Assembly (NCBI RefSeq): GCF_004115155.1
Contig: NZ_RDSM01000003.1
Location: forward strand, 1-64,000
Direction of reading: 5' to 3'
DNA: 64,000 nucleotides
Source of the DNA: Granulicella sibirica
GTDB taxonomy: Bacteria > Acidobacteriota > Terriglobia > Terriglobales > Acidobacteriaceae
In this document: positions 1 to 7,653 of the stretch, piece after piece
How the letters are laid out: each line of letters starts with the position of its first letter
Position numbering within the stretch: position 1 is the first letter of the stretch
Notes under the pieces: model-generated
The model's input: only the letters and a program-made list of their open reading frames with translations
The model's database searches: none
What the model was told of the DNA's origin: nothing
Translations under genes and position numbers: made by a program

Positions 1-2
1 CA

Positions 3-167
3 TGGCTCGGTCATGTCTCCATCGACACCACCAACATCTACGCCGAGGTCGATCTGCAACGTAAGGCCGAAGTCCTCGCCCACTCAAACGACTTCAGCAC
101 AACACCCACCACCAACCAGCGATGGAAGGACGACCCATCGCTGCTCGCTTTCCTCCGCTCACTCTAA
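3..167 (+). CDS. Tyrosine recombinase/integrase, C-terminal fragment (5' end outside window)
   Basis: This is the last 54 residues of a protein whose start lies left of the window. It reads WLGHVSIDTTNIYAEVD near its start, the typical end of the catalytic domain of tyrosine recombinases: the LGH histidine and, nine residues on, the Tyr of NIYAEVD that would be the DNA-cleaving nucleophile. The tail after that is short, as in transposon-type and XerC/D-like recombinases. It stops 4 bp before a dense group of inverted repeats (171-284) that look like recombinase sites. The TTNIYAEVDL wording is, from memory, common in recombinases that occur in trios (RIT-type elements); the upstream genes needed to test that are not visible. 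Confidence 0.85.
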   Translation, partial: WLGHVSIDTTNIYAEVDLQRKAEVLAHSNDFSTTPTTNQRWKDDPSLLAFLRSL

Positions 168-170
168 ATA

Positions 171-237
171 GTTATGTTGTGTACGCAGGGCTCGAACCCG
201 CATGTTCAGCGGCAACGAGCCCGCTACGCAACATAAC
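171..237. repeat. Imperfect inverted repeat after the recombinase gene
   Basis: The arm at 171-194 (starting GTTATGTTG and ending GGGCTCG) is mirrored by 216-237 (CGAGCCC...CAACATAAC). Nine outer and seven inner bases pair perfectly around a short mismatched centre, and the arms are separated by about 21 bases. The core TTATGTT/AACATAA recurs at 172, 230, 247 and 273, so this block looks like an array of recombinase-binding half sites at the end of a mobile element. Confidence 0.7.
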
Positions 238-254
238 TGCGAACACAACATAAA

Positions 255-284
255 TGCGCTTATGTAGTGCTCAACATAAGCGCA
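255..284. repeat. Perfect 11-8-11 palindromic site (loxP/dif-like layout)
   Basis: TGCGCTTATGT (255-265), an 8-base spacer (266-273), then ACATAAGCGCA (274-284). Two perfect 11-bp inverted arms around an 8-bp spacer match the layout of tyrosine recombinase core sites (Cre/loxP has 13-8-13, Xer/dif 11-6-11). It lies directly between the recombinase gene and the first intact codons of a truncated ardC-like gene, so it probably marks the end of the inserted element. Function is inferred from layout only. Confidence 0.6.
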
Positions 285-582
285 CGAGATGATGCACAAG
301 GCCGAGCGGCGCACCGCGACCACCAAGACCGTGCGCGAGACGGAGGCCGAAGCTGTCGCCTTCGTTGTCGGGAAAGCGATTGGTCTAGTTACGGGCAGCG
401 CGTCAGCGGACTACATCAACCTTTATCACGGCAATGCTTCTCTCTTGGCCGAGAGCTTGGAGGTTGTGCAGCAAGTCGCCAACGTCATTCTCGCGGCTTT
501 GGAACCTTCCGTGCCGGATGAGGCAGAAGCGACGACCGCAGCCCAGGAGACGGGTGAAGAGCAACTGCAGGAGGCGGCGTAA
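280..582 (+). pseudogene. ArdC-like/ImmA-IrrE-type zincin metallopeptidase, 5'-truncated remnant
   Basis: The open frame begins right after an in-frame TAA at 277-279 with the residues AHEMMHKAERR. HEMMH is an HExxH zinc-binding motif, and the following ETEAEAVAFVV and SADYINLYHG segments match the C-terminal half of ArdC-like antirestriction/zincin proteins carried on plasmids and integrative elements. All of the protein upstream of the HExxH motif is missing and is replaced by the recombinase-associated repeats, so the gene was cut by insertion of the neighbouring element. A 97-residue product could start at the ATG at 289, but no ribosome site precedes it. It overlaps the next gene at TAATG, which preserves the original operon joint. 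Confidence 0.75.
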
Positions 583-998
583 TGGACACCATTCTCCGCA
601 TCCTCAAAGACGCAGGAGGCTGGCATCACGGCCTCCACCTGCGCATCGAAAACCCGCCTTACATGGCGTTGGTAATCGAGGCAACCGATGAATCCGGCCC
701 GTGTGGTTTGCCCGCTCTGTCCGTTTGTCATTACGCAGAACAGAACGGCGACGCGATGCGTGACCCGGAGATGTGTTTCGAGCTGGGATTCGCGGCAGGT
801 CCCCACCTGAACCCGTTCTATTGGCGCAATGACTATCTAGGCGTTGAGCAGTGGAGCCGATTCATCCGTGACGCCCACTACTGCTACCACACGCTACTCC
901 ACACCGAGCATGAACGCTTCGCCAAGCTGTGGGACAGAAACCTTCAACAGCAGGGCTTCGCCGAGGCCTTCGAGCGGCAGCGACAGCGACACGCATAA
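582..998 (+). CDS. DUF6908-type mobile-element protein
   Basis: A 138-residue soluble protein with the recognisable core LRIENPPYMALVIEA, LPALSVCHYAEQNGD, MRDPEMCFELG and PFYWRNDYLGVEQWSRF. This pattern recurs in small proteins encoded beside ardC- and parB-like genes on acidobacterial and proteobacterial mobile elements (DUF6908, name from memory). Its function is unknown. The start ATG overlaps the upstream stop (TAATG), so it was translationally coupled to the ardC-like gene. The gene itself looks complete although its upstream partner is broken. About 85 bases separate it from the parB-like gene. Confidence 0.7.
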   Translation: MDTILRILKDAGGWHHGLHLRIENPPYMALVIEATDESGPCGLPALSVCHYAEQNGDAMRDPEMCFELGFAAGPHLNPFYWRNDYLGVEQWSRFIRDAHYCYHTLLHTEHERFAKLWDRNLQQQGFAEAFERQRQRHA

Positions 999-1084
999 AA
1001 GCCAAGTTTCCCCGCCTACGGAGCGGATACAGGGCAGCGTGTGCGCTCCACAACCCCAACCTTCACAGCCCAAAGGAGGGCACC

Positions 1085-2757
1085 ATGCAGGACAGCAGCG
1101 CATTCCAATACATCGCCGTTGACCAGATACACGAGTCCACCACCAACCCACGCCAGACCTTCGAGCAAAACAAGCTGGAAGAGCTTGCCGAATCGATCCG
1201 CCAACATGGTCTGATTCAACCCATCACCATCCGCCCGAACGCTAGCGGATTCGAAATCGTCGCAGGTGCAAGGCGCTTCCGCGCGGCGCAGCTTGCAGAA
1301 CTGTTTTCTCTTCCCGCCCGCATCGTAGAACTGGACGATGCCGCCGCGATGGAGTGGCAGCTGGTCGAGAACTCACAGCGTGTGGACGTTCACCCTTACG
1401 AAGAGGCGCAAGGCTTTCAGCGTCTCCTAGATCTCCCCGGCTACGACGTAGCCGCGCTTGTCACCAAATCAGGCAAGAGCGCAGCGCACATCTATGCGCG
1501 CTTATCACTGTTACAGCTTGTCCCCGATGTCGCGGAGGCCTTTGTGCACGAGCGCATCACCGCCAGCCACGCCAACCTGATCGCTCGTCTACCCCAAGAG
1601 CATCAAACGGAGGCGTTCGAAAACTGCTGGCGCAAAGACTGGCAGGACAAGGAAGCGCACCTGCTTCCCGCCAAGCACCTGAGCGCATGGATACAAGCCA
1701 ACCTCTACCTGAGCCTTGCCGAAGCGCCGTTCGACCTCGAAGACGCCACCCTCAACCCAGAGGCCGGGGCTTGCATCACCTGCCCGCGTCGCAGCGGTTT
1801 CAATACCAGTCTGTTTGCCGACGTGCATGGCGACCAGTGCCTTGACGCGCCATGCTTCCAAGCGAAGGTGACGGCTCACATCGACCGCGAGATTGCCGCG
1901 CGGCCTGAGCTTGTAACCATCGAGACAGCGTGGAGAGCGCCGAAGGAGCAGCGTCCCGGTGCCTTGCAGAAACACCAATACCGCGAACTCAACATTCCCG
2001 ATAACCCGGACGCCGAGCCGCCATGCAGTCACACCAAATCCGCCCTGATCGTGTTCGGCAAACATGCCGGGCGCACGCTCACGGTCTGCATCGAACCCGA
2101 TTGCCCGGTACACAACCCGCGCGAAGTTGCGCGTGTTGCCGCTGACCCACCTCCTGTCATGGCTCCCCCCGCCGAACAGGAGACGGAAGAGGAGGCAGCA
2201 CAGCGCGAAGCCGAGCACGAGCAACGGATGGCCGAGTATAGAGCCGAACAGGAGCGCAAAGAGGAGGAGCGCAAAGCCGAGTTCGACCGTCAGCAGAAGG
2301 AGTATGAAGCCGAGCAAGCGCGTCGCGACAAACAGTGCAAGGCTCGGGTTGCCACTTTCGACCGCATCCTCGACCAGGCACCCGCCGTTTTCACCACCCC
2401 CAGCTTCGCTTGTTCCTGCGGTTGGTGGTCTACATCGACCCCTATAGCTTCCTTGAGGAAGTAGCTAGCCATTTCGCGGGGAACGATGAAAACTTGGAGC
2501 AGACCGAACAGGAGATCGTACTCGCTGCTCTCGCCGACAGCGCAGACGACAAGCTAACCAGCTTCGCCTTGCGCCTTGCATTGAGCGATCACTTGGCCAT
2601 ACCGCGCGATACCGACCCCGACCTGCTTTCCGAGGCTGAGGCACTATTCGCACCCGCCCAGGCCCGGACCAAGAAAGCAAGTAAGCCAAGAACCAATCCA
2701 ACCCTCGTCAAACCAGCCGAGAAAACGGCGACTGCCAAGAAGCAGAAAGCCGCCTAA
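1085..2757 (+). pseudogene. ParB/RepB/Spo0J-family nuclease-like protein, frameshifted near base 2400
   Basis: The ATG at 1085 is preceded by AAAGGAGGG. Residues about 5-100 form a ParB N-terminal domain: NPRQTFEQNKLEELAESI, then AGARRFRAA (equivalent of the GERR box) and QLVENSQRVDVHPYEEA. A helix-turn-helix region follows around KSGKSAAHIYARLSLL, a Cys-containing middle region (CITCPRRSG, CTVCIEPDC-like), and a Glu/Arg-rich coiled-coil from about 395 to 475. At the five-C run 2397-2401 the frame breaks. The upstream frame runs out at 2464, while the family-like continuation (LRLFLRLVVYIDPYSFLEEV onward) sits in the next frame to 2757. One extra C would restore a continuous protein of about 557 residues. 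This could be a real inactivating deletion or a homopolymer sequencing error. Such large ParB-like proteins are usual cargo of integrative elements rather than the chromosomal partition protein. Confidence 0.8.
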
Positions 2758-2770
2758 ACTGGTTCACTCT

Positions 2771-2800
2771 GGCCCCGGATTCTTCCGGGGCCGCTTTGTC
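2771..2800 (+). terminator. Hairpin downstream of the parB-like gene
   Basis: GGCCCCGGA (2771-2779), a four-base loop, then TCCGGGGCC (2784-2792), a 9-bp perfect stem followed by a T-rich stretch. It lies 14 bases after the parB-like stop, where a Rho-independent terminator is expected. Confidence 0.6.
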
Positions 2801-3074
2801 TCTTAACCGGCCTCTTAATCGCGGCGGGAGAACCCTCTTCGGTTTCTCCCGGCCCTCATCCCGCTTAGCACCGGCCTCGCTCGCCGGCTGCGCGGCAGAA
2901 GACGTTCCCCCTTCTGCACTTTCCCCTTCACTGCCTGCGGCGCTCATGACGAAAGGAGCGTTTGTCGCGAATTTGAAAGGGAGAAGCGTAGCCACAACAC
3001 AGACCTCGGGGAGAACATGATGCTGGGATTGGCGGGTGCGTTTGTTGCCATACATATTGCCGCGCCAGTCAACT
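2801..3074. other. Non-coding junction between mobile-element module and SDR cluster
   Basis: No convincing gene. A GGGGAGA site precedes an ATG at 3017 that opens only 34 codons, beginning MMLGLAGAFVAIHIA, which run antisense into the end of the neighbouring SDR gene. It looks like the first codons of the next mobile-element gene, lost when the segments were joined. Confidence 0.4.
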
Positions 3075-3824
3075 CTAAACCTGGCCTAGACCACCATCGA
3101 CAAAGAGTTCCGCTCCGGTGATGTAGCTGCTGTCATCTGAGGCTAGGAACAAGACCGCCTTCGCGACCTCATCCGGATGCCCGGTTCGGCCGATGGGGAC
3201 TGCCTTAGCCAAGCTGGTCATACGCTGCTGGCCGACCGGTGACTTTCCTACCAAATCCCGGAATCCCTCTGTATCGATTGAACCTGGACTAACGACGTTG
3301 ACGCGGATTTTGCGATCCCTGAGGTCAGTGGTCCAAGTCCGCGCAAACGAGCGTATAGCAGCCTTGGAAGCGGCATACACCGAATTGGATGAGAAGCCCT
3401 TGCTTCCAACGACTGAGCTGGTCAGGACGATCGTCGAACCCTCACGCATAAGCGGGAGAGCCTTCTGGACGCTAAAGAGCAAACCCTTGACGTTTGCGTT
3501 GAATATGCGTTCGAAGTGGCCTTCATCGATCTGGCCCATTTGCGCGTATTCCGCCGTTCCGGCATTTGCAAACACAATATCAAGCCGTTCGTGTGCTTCT
3601 GCGATTTGCTTGAAGAGGCCATCGAGGTCGCCCATATCTGCGACATTCCCTTGCACGCCGATGCAGCCTTTGCCGATCTTTGTCACGGCCGCATTAACTT
3701 TGTCCTTGTGACGGCCGGTTACATAGACCTGTGCGCCTTCGGCCACGAAAACCTTTGCAGTCGCAAAGCCGATTCCGCTCGTCCCGCCTGTGATCAATGC
3801 CACTTTTCCATCGAGCTTTCCCAT
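3075..3824 (-). CDS. Short-chain dehydrogenase/reductase (classical SDR)
   Basis: A 249-residue classical SDR, the usual length, that should oxidise or reduce a small carbonyl or alcohol with NAD(P). The Rossmann motif TGGTSGIG is at 12-19, ANAG at 86-89 (usually NNAG), Asn110, Ser136/137, and the YAASK active site with Tyr150 and Lys154. The C-terminus ends VDGGLGQV as in SDRs annotated as 3-oxoacyl-ACP reductase or glucose 1-dehydrogenase, but the substrate cannot be read from sequence. The ATG at 3824 was chosen because AGGAGA lies just upstream; a longer frame to 3923 adds 33 unlikely residues. It is the last gene of a minus-strand run with a 63-residue protein and a second SDR. Confidence 0.85.
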   Translation of the reverse strand: MGKLDGKVALITGGTSGIGFATAKVFVAEGAQVYVTGRHKDKVNAAVTKIGKGCIGVQGNVADMGDLDGLFKQIAEAHERLDIVFANAGTAEYAQMGQIDEGHFERIFNANVKGLLFSVQKALPLMREGSTIVLTSSVVGSKGFSSNSVYAASKAAIRSFARTWTTDLRDRKIRVNVVSPGSIDTEGFRDLVGKSPVGQQRMTSLAKAVPIGRTGHPDEVAKAVLFLASDDSSYITGAELFVDGGLGQV

Positions 3825-3891
3825 GTCATTCTCCTGCATGCCGTCGAAGGGTCCCGCTAGATGGTTTCCACTCCTCCAGCGTGACGACTTG

Positions 3892-4083
3892 CTACCCTTT
3901 AGGTTTGAAGGTTGACACCTCAACTGTTTCGACCTTCTCTCGCATGCCTTTGGGCGAACGTTTCTCGCTAACTTCCGGGTCGGGCTTGGGAGCTTGTGAT
4001 TTTGGTGGATGAACGTGCTGTTCGGTCAATTTGGCCTGTAGTTCTTCTTCAAGTTCCGGGCGGTTCGTGATATTTTCCCTCAT
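3892..4083 (-). CDS. Small charged hypothetical protein
   Basis: A 63-residue protein beginning MRENITNRPELEEELQ, rich in Lys, Glu and Pro, with no membrane segment and no recognised domain. An AGAGGAAAC element precedes the ATG. It lies between two SDR genes on the same strand, 67 bases from the downstream one and 133 bases from the upstream one, so it is probably co-transcribed with them. It resembles small disordered hypothetical proteins; no function is proposed. Confidence 0.55.
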   Translation of the reverse strand: MRENITNRPELEEELQAKLTEQHVHPPKSQAPKPDPEVSEKRSPKGMREKVETVEVSTFKPKG

Positions 4084-4216
4084 TGTGTTTCCTCTCTAGG
4101 AGCTCAAAAGAGCGTATTGGAATTGGGTATCGATTCAGCGAACATGAAGAAGTCCGGGCAGTCTGCCTCTCGGTAAGATCGTCTGCGCGTAGACCCAGAG
4201 GCTCAACCAGTTTGCT

Positions 4217-4972
4217 CTACTGCAGGCCGCCCGAAGCTTGTATGATCTGCCCGGTGACCCAGCGTGATTTGTCAGAGGCAAGAAAGGTAACGACATCCGC
4301 AATGTCCTGGGTCGTTCCAGCGCGCCCCAGTGGCGTTTGGGTAACAAGGTCTACGACAAAGGCCGTCTCAGAATTCATTCCCAAGGCACTGACACCCTCG
4401 GTCAGCACAATCCCGGGATTCACCGAGTTCACTCGGATACCGCGCCTGCCTAGTTCCTTGGCGAGAACATGGGTGATGGAATCGGAGGCTGCTTTGGTTG
4501 CCGTATACATCACCGTGCCAGGCAGATTGAGGGTCGTACCGGCGGTGCCGATGTTGATGATGCTTCCGCCGGCGTCACCAAAGCGGATGGAAGCTTCCTT
4601 GCACATCAGAAGTGTTCCCAAGACATTCGTATCGAATTGCCTCCGGTACTCCGCCTCTTCGATCTCCGCGAGAGGACCAAACGTGTAAACGCCTGCGTTA
4701 TTGACGAGGATGGCTACCTTACCGAAAGCCGCAATCGTCTGGTCGAAGATCCGCCTCACCTCCGACAGGTCACTAACGGATCCCTGAAGGGCGATCGCGA
4801 TGCCGCCTGCCGCAGTGATTGCGGCCACAGTCTTTTCCGCGCCGGTTTTGTCTGAAACATAATTCACGACTGTTGACGCCCCTTCGGCTGCCAGCGCCTT
4901 TGCGATCGCCGAGCCGAACCCTTTGGAACTTCCGGTGACGATCGCGACTCTACCGTCTAGATCCTTATGCAT
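4217..4972 (-). CDS. Short-chain dehydrogenase/reductase with Thr in place of the catalytic Ser
   Basis: A 251-residue SDR. The cofactor motif TGSSKGFG is at 13-20, NNAG at 91-94, Asn116, and YTATK places the catalytic Tyr at 156 and Lys at 160. The position usually held by the catalytic Ser, thirteen residues before Tyr, is Thr143 (IINIGTAGT), a conservative change that may alter activity. The end (SRWVTGQIIQASGGLQ) is typical of the fold. AGGGAG lies 5-6 bases before the ATG. It is the first gene of the run 4972-3075. An imperfectly spaced palindrome (4996-5009) sits just upstream and may be an operator. Substrate unknown. Confidence 0.85.
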   Translation of the reverse strand: MHKDLDGRVAIVTGSSKGFGSAIAKALAAEGASTVVNYVSDKTGAEKTVAAITAAGGIAIALQGSVSDLSEVRRIFDQTIAAFGKVAILVNNAGVYTFGPLAEIEEAEYRRQFDTNVLGTLLMCKEASIRFGDAGGSIINIGTAGTTLNLPGTVMYTATKAASDSITHVLAKELGRRGIRVNSVNPGIVLTEGVSALGMNSETAFVVDLVTQTPLGRAGTTQDIADVVTFLASDKSRWVTGQIIQASGGLQ

Positions 4973-4995
4973 GAGGACTCCCTATATCTTTCGAG

Positions 4996-5009
4996 CGACG
5001 AACTCGTCG
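4996..5009. promoter_or_regulatory. Candidate operator upstream of the SDR run
   Basis: CGACGA-AC-TCGTCG, two perfect 6-bp inverted arms around two bases, centred about 30 bases before the SDR start at 4972. The architecture suits a small dimeric repressor, but the sequence differs from the palindrome at 5533 and 7341. Confidence 0.35.
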
Positions 5010-5136
5010 GTCATTTCCTAGACTACGAATCTGGCTTCAAGGCGTCTTGGCAAATGAGCTTCAGGATTGTTCGAAACAATCGACAGAGTGACGCGAGTCT
5101 GCACAATCCTCAGAATGTCAATGTCGGGTTCACCAA

Positions 5137-5490
5137 TCAAGCCTGCGAAGGAGGGACCTTTGCTCTTGCTTGCAAGATCTTTCCCCAAACGGCCAGATGA
5201 TCCAAGATCGTCCAGATTGTCTCTCTCGTGTCATCGACAAAGTCGTATTCAACATGAAGCAAGGTATCGCTCAAATCCCTTCTCACAACGATCCGTGCGG
5301 ACTCCAAGGATCGAAGATTGGCTCTTAGTGCCTTCTTCGACGCCTTGGGAATGAGCCTCATGAGCCGACTGAGACGAACGGGTTCCGTTCGCATGGCGCA
5401 TAGGATTTCCAAGCTCCATTTGCCCTGTAGGACCGTTTTTACTCCAGAAACCCGCTGAATGTAACTTGCGCATTCGTGATAGTCCTGCAT
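5137..5490 (-). CDS. HxlR-family winged-helix transcriptional regulator
   Basis: A 117-residue protein with the HxlR/YybR layout: a Cys in the N-terminal region (HECASYIQ), then GKWSLEILCAM, LSRLMRLIPKASKKALRANLRSLE and the wing VRRDLSD...VEYDFVDDTRETIWTILD. These regulators act as dimers and often sense electrophiles, reactive aldehydes or oxidants through cysteine, regulating adjacent reductases. That suits its position upstream of, and on the same strand as, two SDR genes. The ATG at 5490 is preferred over a TTG one codon earlier. A palindrome at 5533-5546 lies about 45 bases upstream and is shared with the AraC gene. Confidence 0.85.
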   Translation of the reverse strand: MQDYHECASYIQRVSGVKTVLQGKWSLEILCAMRTEPVRLSRLMRLIPKASKKALRANLRSLESARIVVRRDLSDTLLHVEYDFVDDTRETIWTILDHLAVWGKILQARAKVPPSQA

Positions 5491-5532
5491 CAATCACCCC
5501 AAGTCCAAGCAACACTTGGGCTGTCTGAATAA

Positions 5533-5546
5533 TACGACCAGTCGTC
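5533..5546. promoter_or_regulatory. Palindromic operator candidate, copy 1 (HxlR promoter)
   Basis: TACGAC-CA-GTCGTC, nearly identical to the site at 7341-7354. It lies 43-56 bases before the HxlR start and about 200 bases before the divergent TetR gene at 5749. The arm length and spacing fit a TetR-type operator. Confidence 0.55.
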
Positions 5547-5748
5547 TTATCGTGCCGTGACATTCAGCGATTATGTCAACTTCTTCTTTGACGGTGTCTT
5601 CAGACAAAACTTAGCGCGATATGCCAAGCATTCGGCTGATCGGCACCATATCGTTATCTGGTTGCCATTGAGACATCCCTGGCGCAGATAATCGAGCAGC
5701 CTCTGCGAGGCTGTTCACCTTCTGTCAACGATGAAGAAATGAGCCAGC

Positions 5749-6351
5749 ATGACTGTAAGACGAAATGAGCAGCGGACCCGGTCGCTCATACTTCAAGCTG
5801 CATTCGAGATCGTCTGTATCTATGGGTTTTCCGGAGTGACATTAGGGAATCTCGCAAAACACATAGGAATGTCGAAGAGTGGCCTCTTTGCTCATTTCAA
5901 ATCGATAGAGCAACTTCACCGGGAGCTGATTAAACACATTGGCAGTGTCTTTCGCACGGAAGTTGTGTCCCCAGCTCTCAATGTCGCCGAAGGGCTCCCT
6001 CGATTGGAAGCCACCATCGCAAACTGGTTGACGTGGGCGTCTCGTCCGACGGCCTTAGGCGGCGCTCCACTCTTAGCGGGCTTTTTCGAATTCGATGACC
6101 GTGAAGGTTCGGTCCGAGATTCTCTCTTAGAGGAAGGAATTCGCTGGTGCACTCACCTGCGGCAGCTCGTTACCCAAGCCATCGCAATGGACGACTTCCG
6201 CCAGGATCTTGACGCGGAGCAGTTTGTCTTCGAGCTTTGCGGTATCTACTTCAGCTTCCATGTCTCGGAGCGCTTCATGCGCGATTCAGGCTCGCGTGGT
6301 TTCGCAAGACTGGCTGTCGAAGAACTCATCAACCGTGCTCGCAGGCGTTAG
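5749..6351 (+). CDS. TetR/AcrR-family transcriptional regulator
   Basis: A 200-residue one-component repressor. The N-terminal helix-turn-helix runs over residues about 10-57 (TRSLILQAAFEIV, YGFSGVTLGNLAKHIGMSKSG, LFAHFKSIEQLHREL). The remainder is an all-helical ligand-binding domain resembling the TetR_C group found in regulators that control short-chain dehydrogenases and exporters. It is divergent from HxlR and convergent with AraC (38 bases between ends). Because the same palindrome occurs at the promoters of both HxlR and AraC on its two sides, this TetR is the most economical candidate for the protein that binds it. That link is inference. Confidence 0.85.
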   Translation: MTVRRNEQRTRSLILQAAFEIVCIYGFSGVTLGNLAKHIGMSKSGLFAHFKSIEQLHRELIKHIGSVFRTEVVSPALNVAEGLPRLEATIANWLTWASRPTALGGAPLLAGFFEFDDREGSVRDSLLEEGIRWCTHLRQLVTQAIAMDDFRQDLDAEQFVFELCGIYFSFHVSERFMRDSGSRGFARLAVEELINRARRR

Positions 6352-6388
6352 CGAGTCATTCGATATGCAAACTCCACAACGAGGGAGA

Positions 6389-7303
6389 CTACACCTTGAA
6401 GTCCCTACGCCAGCGGCCGGGGCTGGTGCCAGTGAGCTTCGCGAATGTTCGATTGAACGACGCTTGGTCACAAAATCCGGCTTGGAATGCAATCTCTATC
6501 AAAGATTCATTGGAGTTGAGAAGGAGTTGTTTAGCGTGATCGACGCGCTGATCGATAACCCAGCGGTGAACAGGAAGTCCGAAGGTTTTCTTGAAGGACC
6601 GCGCGAAATGGCTCACAGACAAGCGGCACTCTTTGGCAATTACCGCCAGCTTGACATCGTCGTACGTTCCCTTTGACAAGAGCTCCATCGCCCGCCGCCT
6701 CTGCCAGGTGGAGAGACCGCCGCGATGTACCTCTTCATCCTTCGACCGGGAGCTCCAAAGATGAACCACATGTGAGCAAAAGAGCATCACGAAGTGATTC
6801 ATGAAGGTGGACGAGAAGAGAGAGGGCGCTTCAATGCAGGGAATGATAAGGCTCGTGAGCTGCGCAAAGACCGGAGACTCACTCAAATCCCCATGGCATT
6901 CAATGGAGAGTCGAGGCAGCCCGTTGGCGTCGGTGAAGTCGTTGAGCGTCGTCCGTGGAAGATGAAACTGCACGGAATCGCACGTATGAGCCACCTCAGG
7001 TGAAAGTGCCCAGTCGGCGTCGATACTGAGGTTTTCGGCAGTGTCGATCTTGGGATCGGCAGAAACATCAAGCAGCCACCGTTGTTGCACCCGGACAGGG
7101 TTGAGATGGACGGTGACGACCAGCCTTGGCAGATGAACGTAGTCAACCGAAGCATTTGTCGTTCGGGTGTGAGGCAATAGAGGTATTACTGCCGTTCTGC
7201 CGCGCGTCTCTGATGTGGGCGCGGTACACACGCTGTCTGCGATTGAAGGGAGCGGGCTCCCTTGAACGCTTTTGTAGGGCTGTGGGTTGCGTCTGTCATT
7301 CAT
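6389..7303 (-). CDS. AraC-family transcriptional regulator
   Basis: About 304 residues. The last 100 hold the double helix-turn-helix AraC domain: RRAMELLSKGTYDDVKLAVIA, CRLSVSHFARSFKKTFGLPV, RVDHAKQLLLNSNESLIEIA, FQAGFCDQASFNRTFAKLTG. The N-terminal portion is a variable effector domain. Close relatives often regulate a neighbouring reductase or efflux gene. The open frame extends to 7366, but that would place a perfect palindrome (7341-7354) inside codons 5-9. The ATG at 7303, preceded by AAGGCGG, or the one at 7321 would leave the palindrome upstream as an operator. I give 7303; the 5' end is uncertain by up to 21 codons. Confidence 0.82.
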   Translation of the reverse strand: MNDRRNPQPYKSVQGSPLPSIADSVCTAPTSETRGRTAVIPLLPHTRTTNASVDYVHLPRLVVTVHLNPVRVQQRWLLDVSADPKIDTAENLSIDADWALSPEVAHTCDSVQFHLPRTTLNDFTDANGLPRLSIECHGDLSESPVFAQLTSLIIPCIEAPSLFSSTFMNHFVMLFCSHVVHLWSSRSKDEEVHRGGLSTWQRRRAMELLSKGTYDDVKLAVIAKECRLSVSHFARSFKKTFGLPVHRWVIDQRVDHAKQLLLNSNESLIEIAFQAGFCDQASFNRTFAKLTGTSPGRWRRDFKV

Positions 7304-7653
7304 GTCCGCTACCGCCTTCATGTGCTTCTGCAATTGATAATACGACCAGTCGTACTCGGGAATCATGAAAAGGAATTACCCATTCGTGGGGGGTCCTTTA
7401 GGGTGTTTCCTCCCTTTTGAGTGATTCGACGATCAGCGACAGCCAATATATTGACAGGCAACAGGTTCCAACGACGCGAAACCGCCAGAGATTCGCAGAA
7501 CAGTCGTTGGAGGTCGGAACCTCGTGCCTCACGGACGCCTTTCTGGCCTGTTCCGCTAAAAGCCGAATGGCTTCGACAAGAGAACTCGGCGTATGTCAGT
7601 TACGGTTGCGGTAGTCGATTGCACACAGATTCGTTTGCATTTGGAGGTTCATT
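7304..7653. other. Promoter-containing intergenic region
   Basis: No gene supported. It holds the palindrome at 7341-7354 and the divergent upstream regions of the AraC gene and the receiver gene at 7654. If the AraC gene starts at 7366, the non-coding part begins there. Confidence 0.4.
7341..7354. promoter_or_regulatory. Palindromic operator candidate, copy 2 (AraC promoter)
   Basis: TACGAC-CA-GTCGTA, perfect 6-bp inverted arms around two bases, 12 of whose flanking and arm positions match the copy at 5533-5546 (both are preceded by AA). It lies 38 bases before the preferred AraC start at 7303. Confidence 0.55.

Noticed and set aside
2708..3055. 115-codon minus-strand frame after the parB-like gene
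   Set aside because: Antisense to the end of parB, no ribosome site, no similarity recognised.
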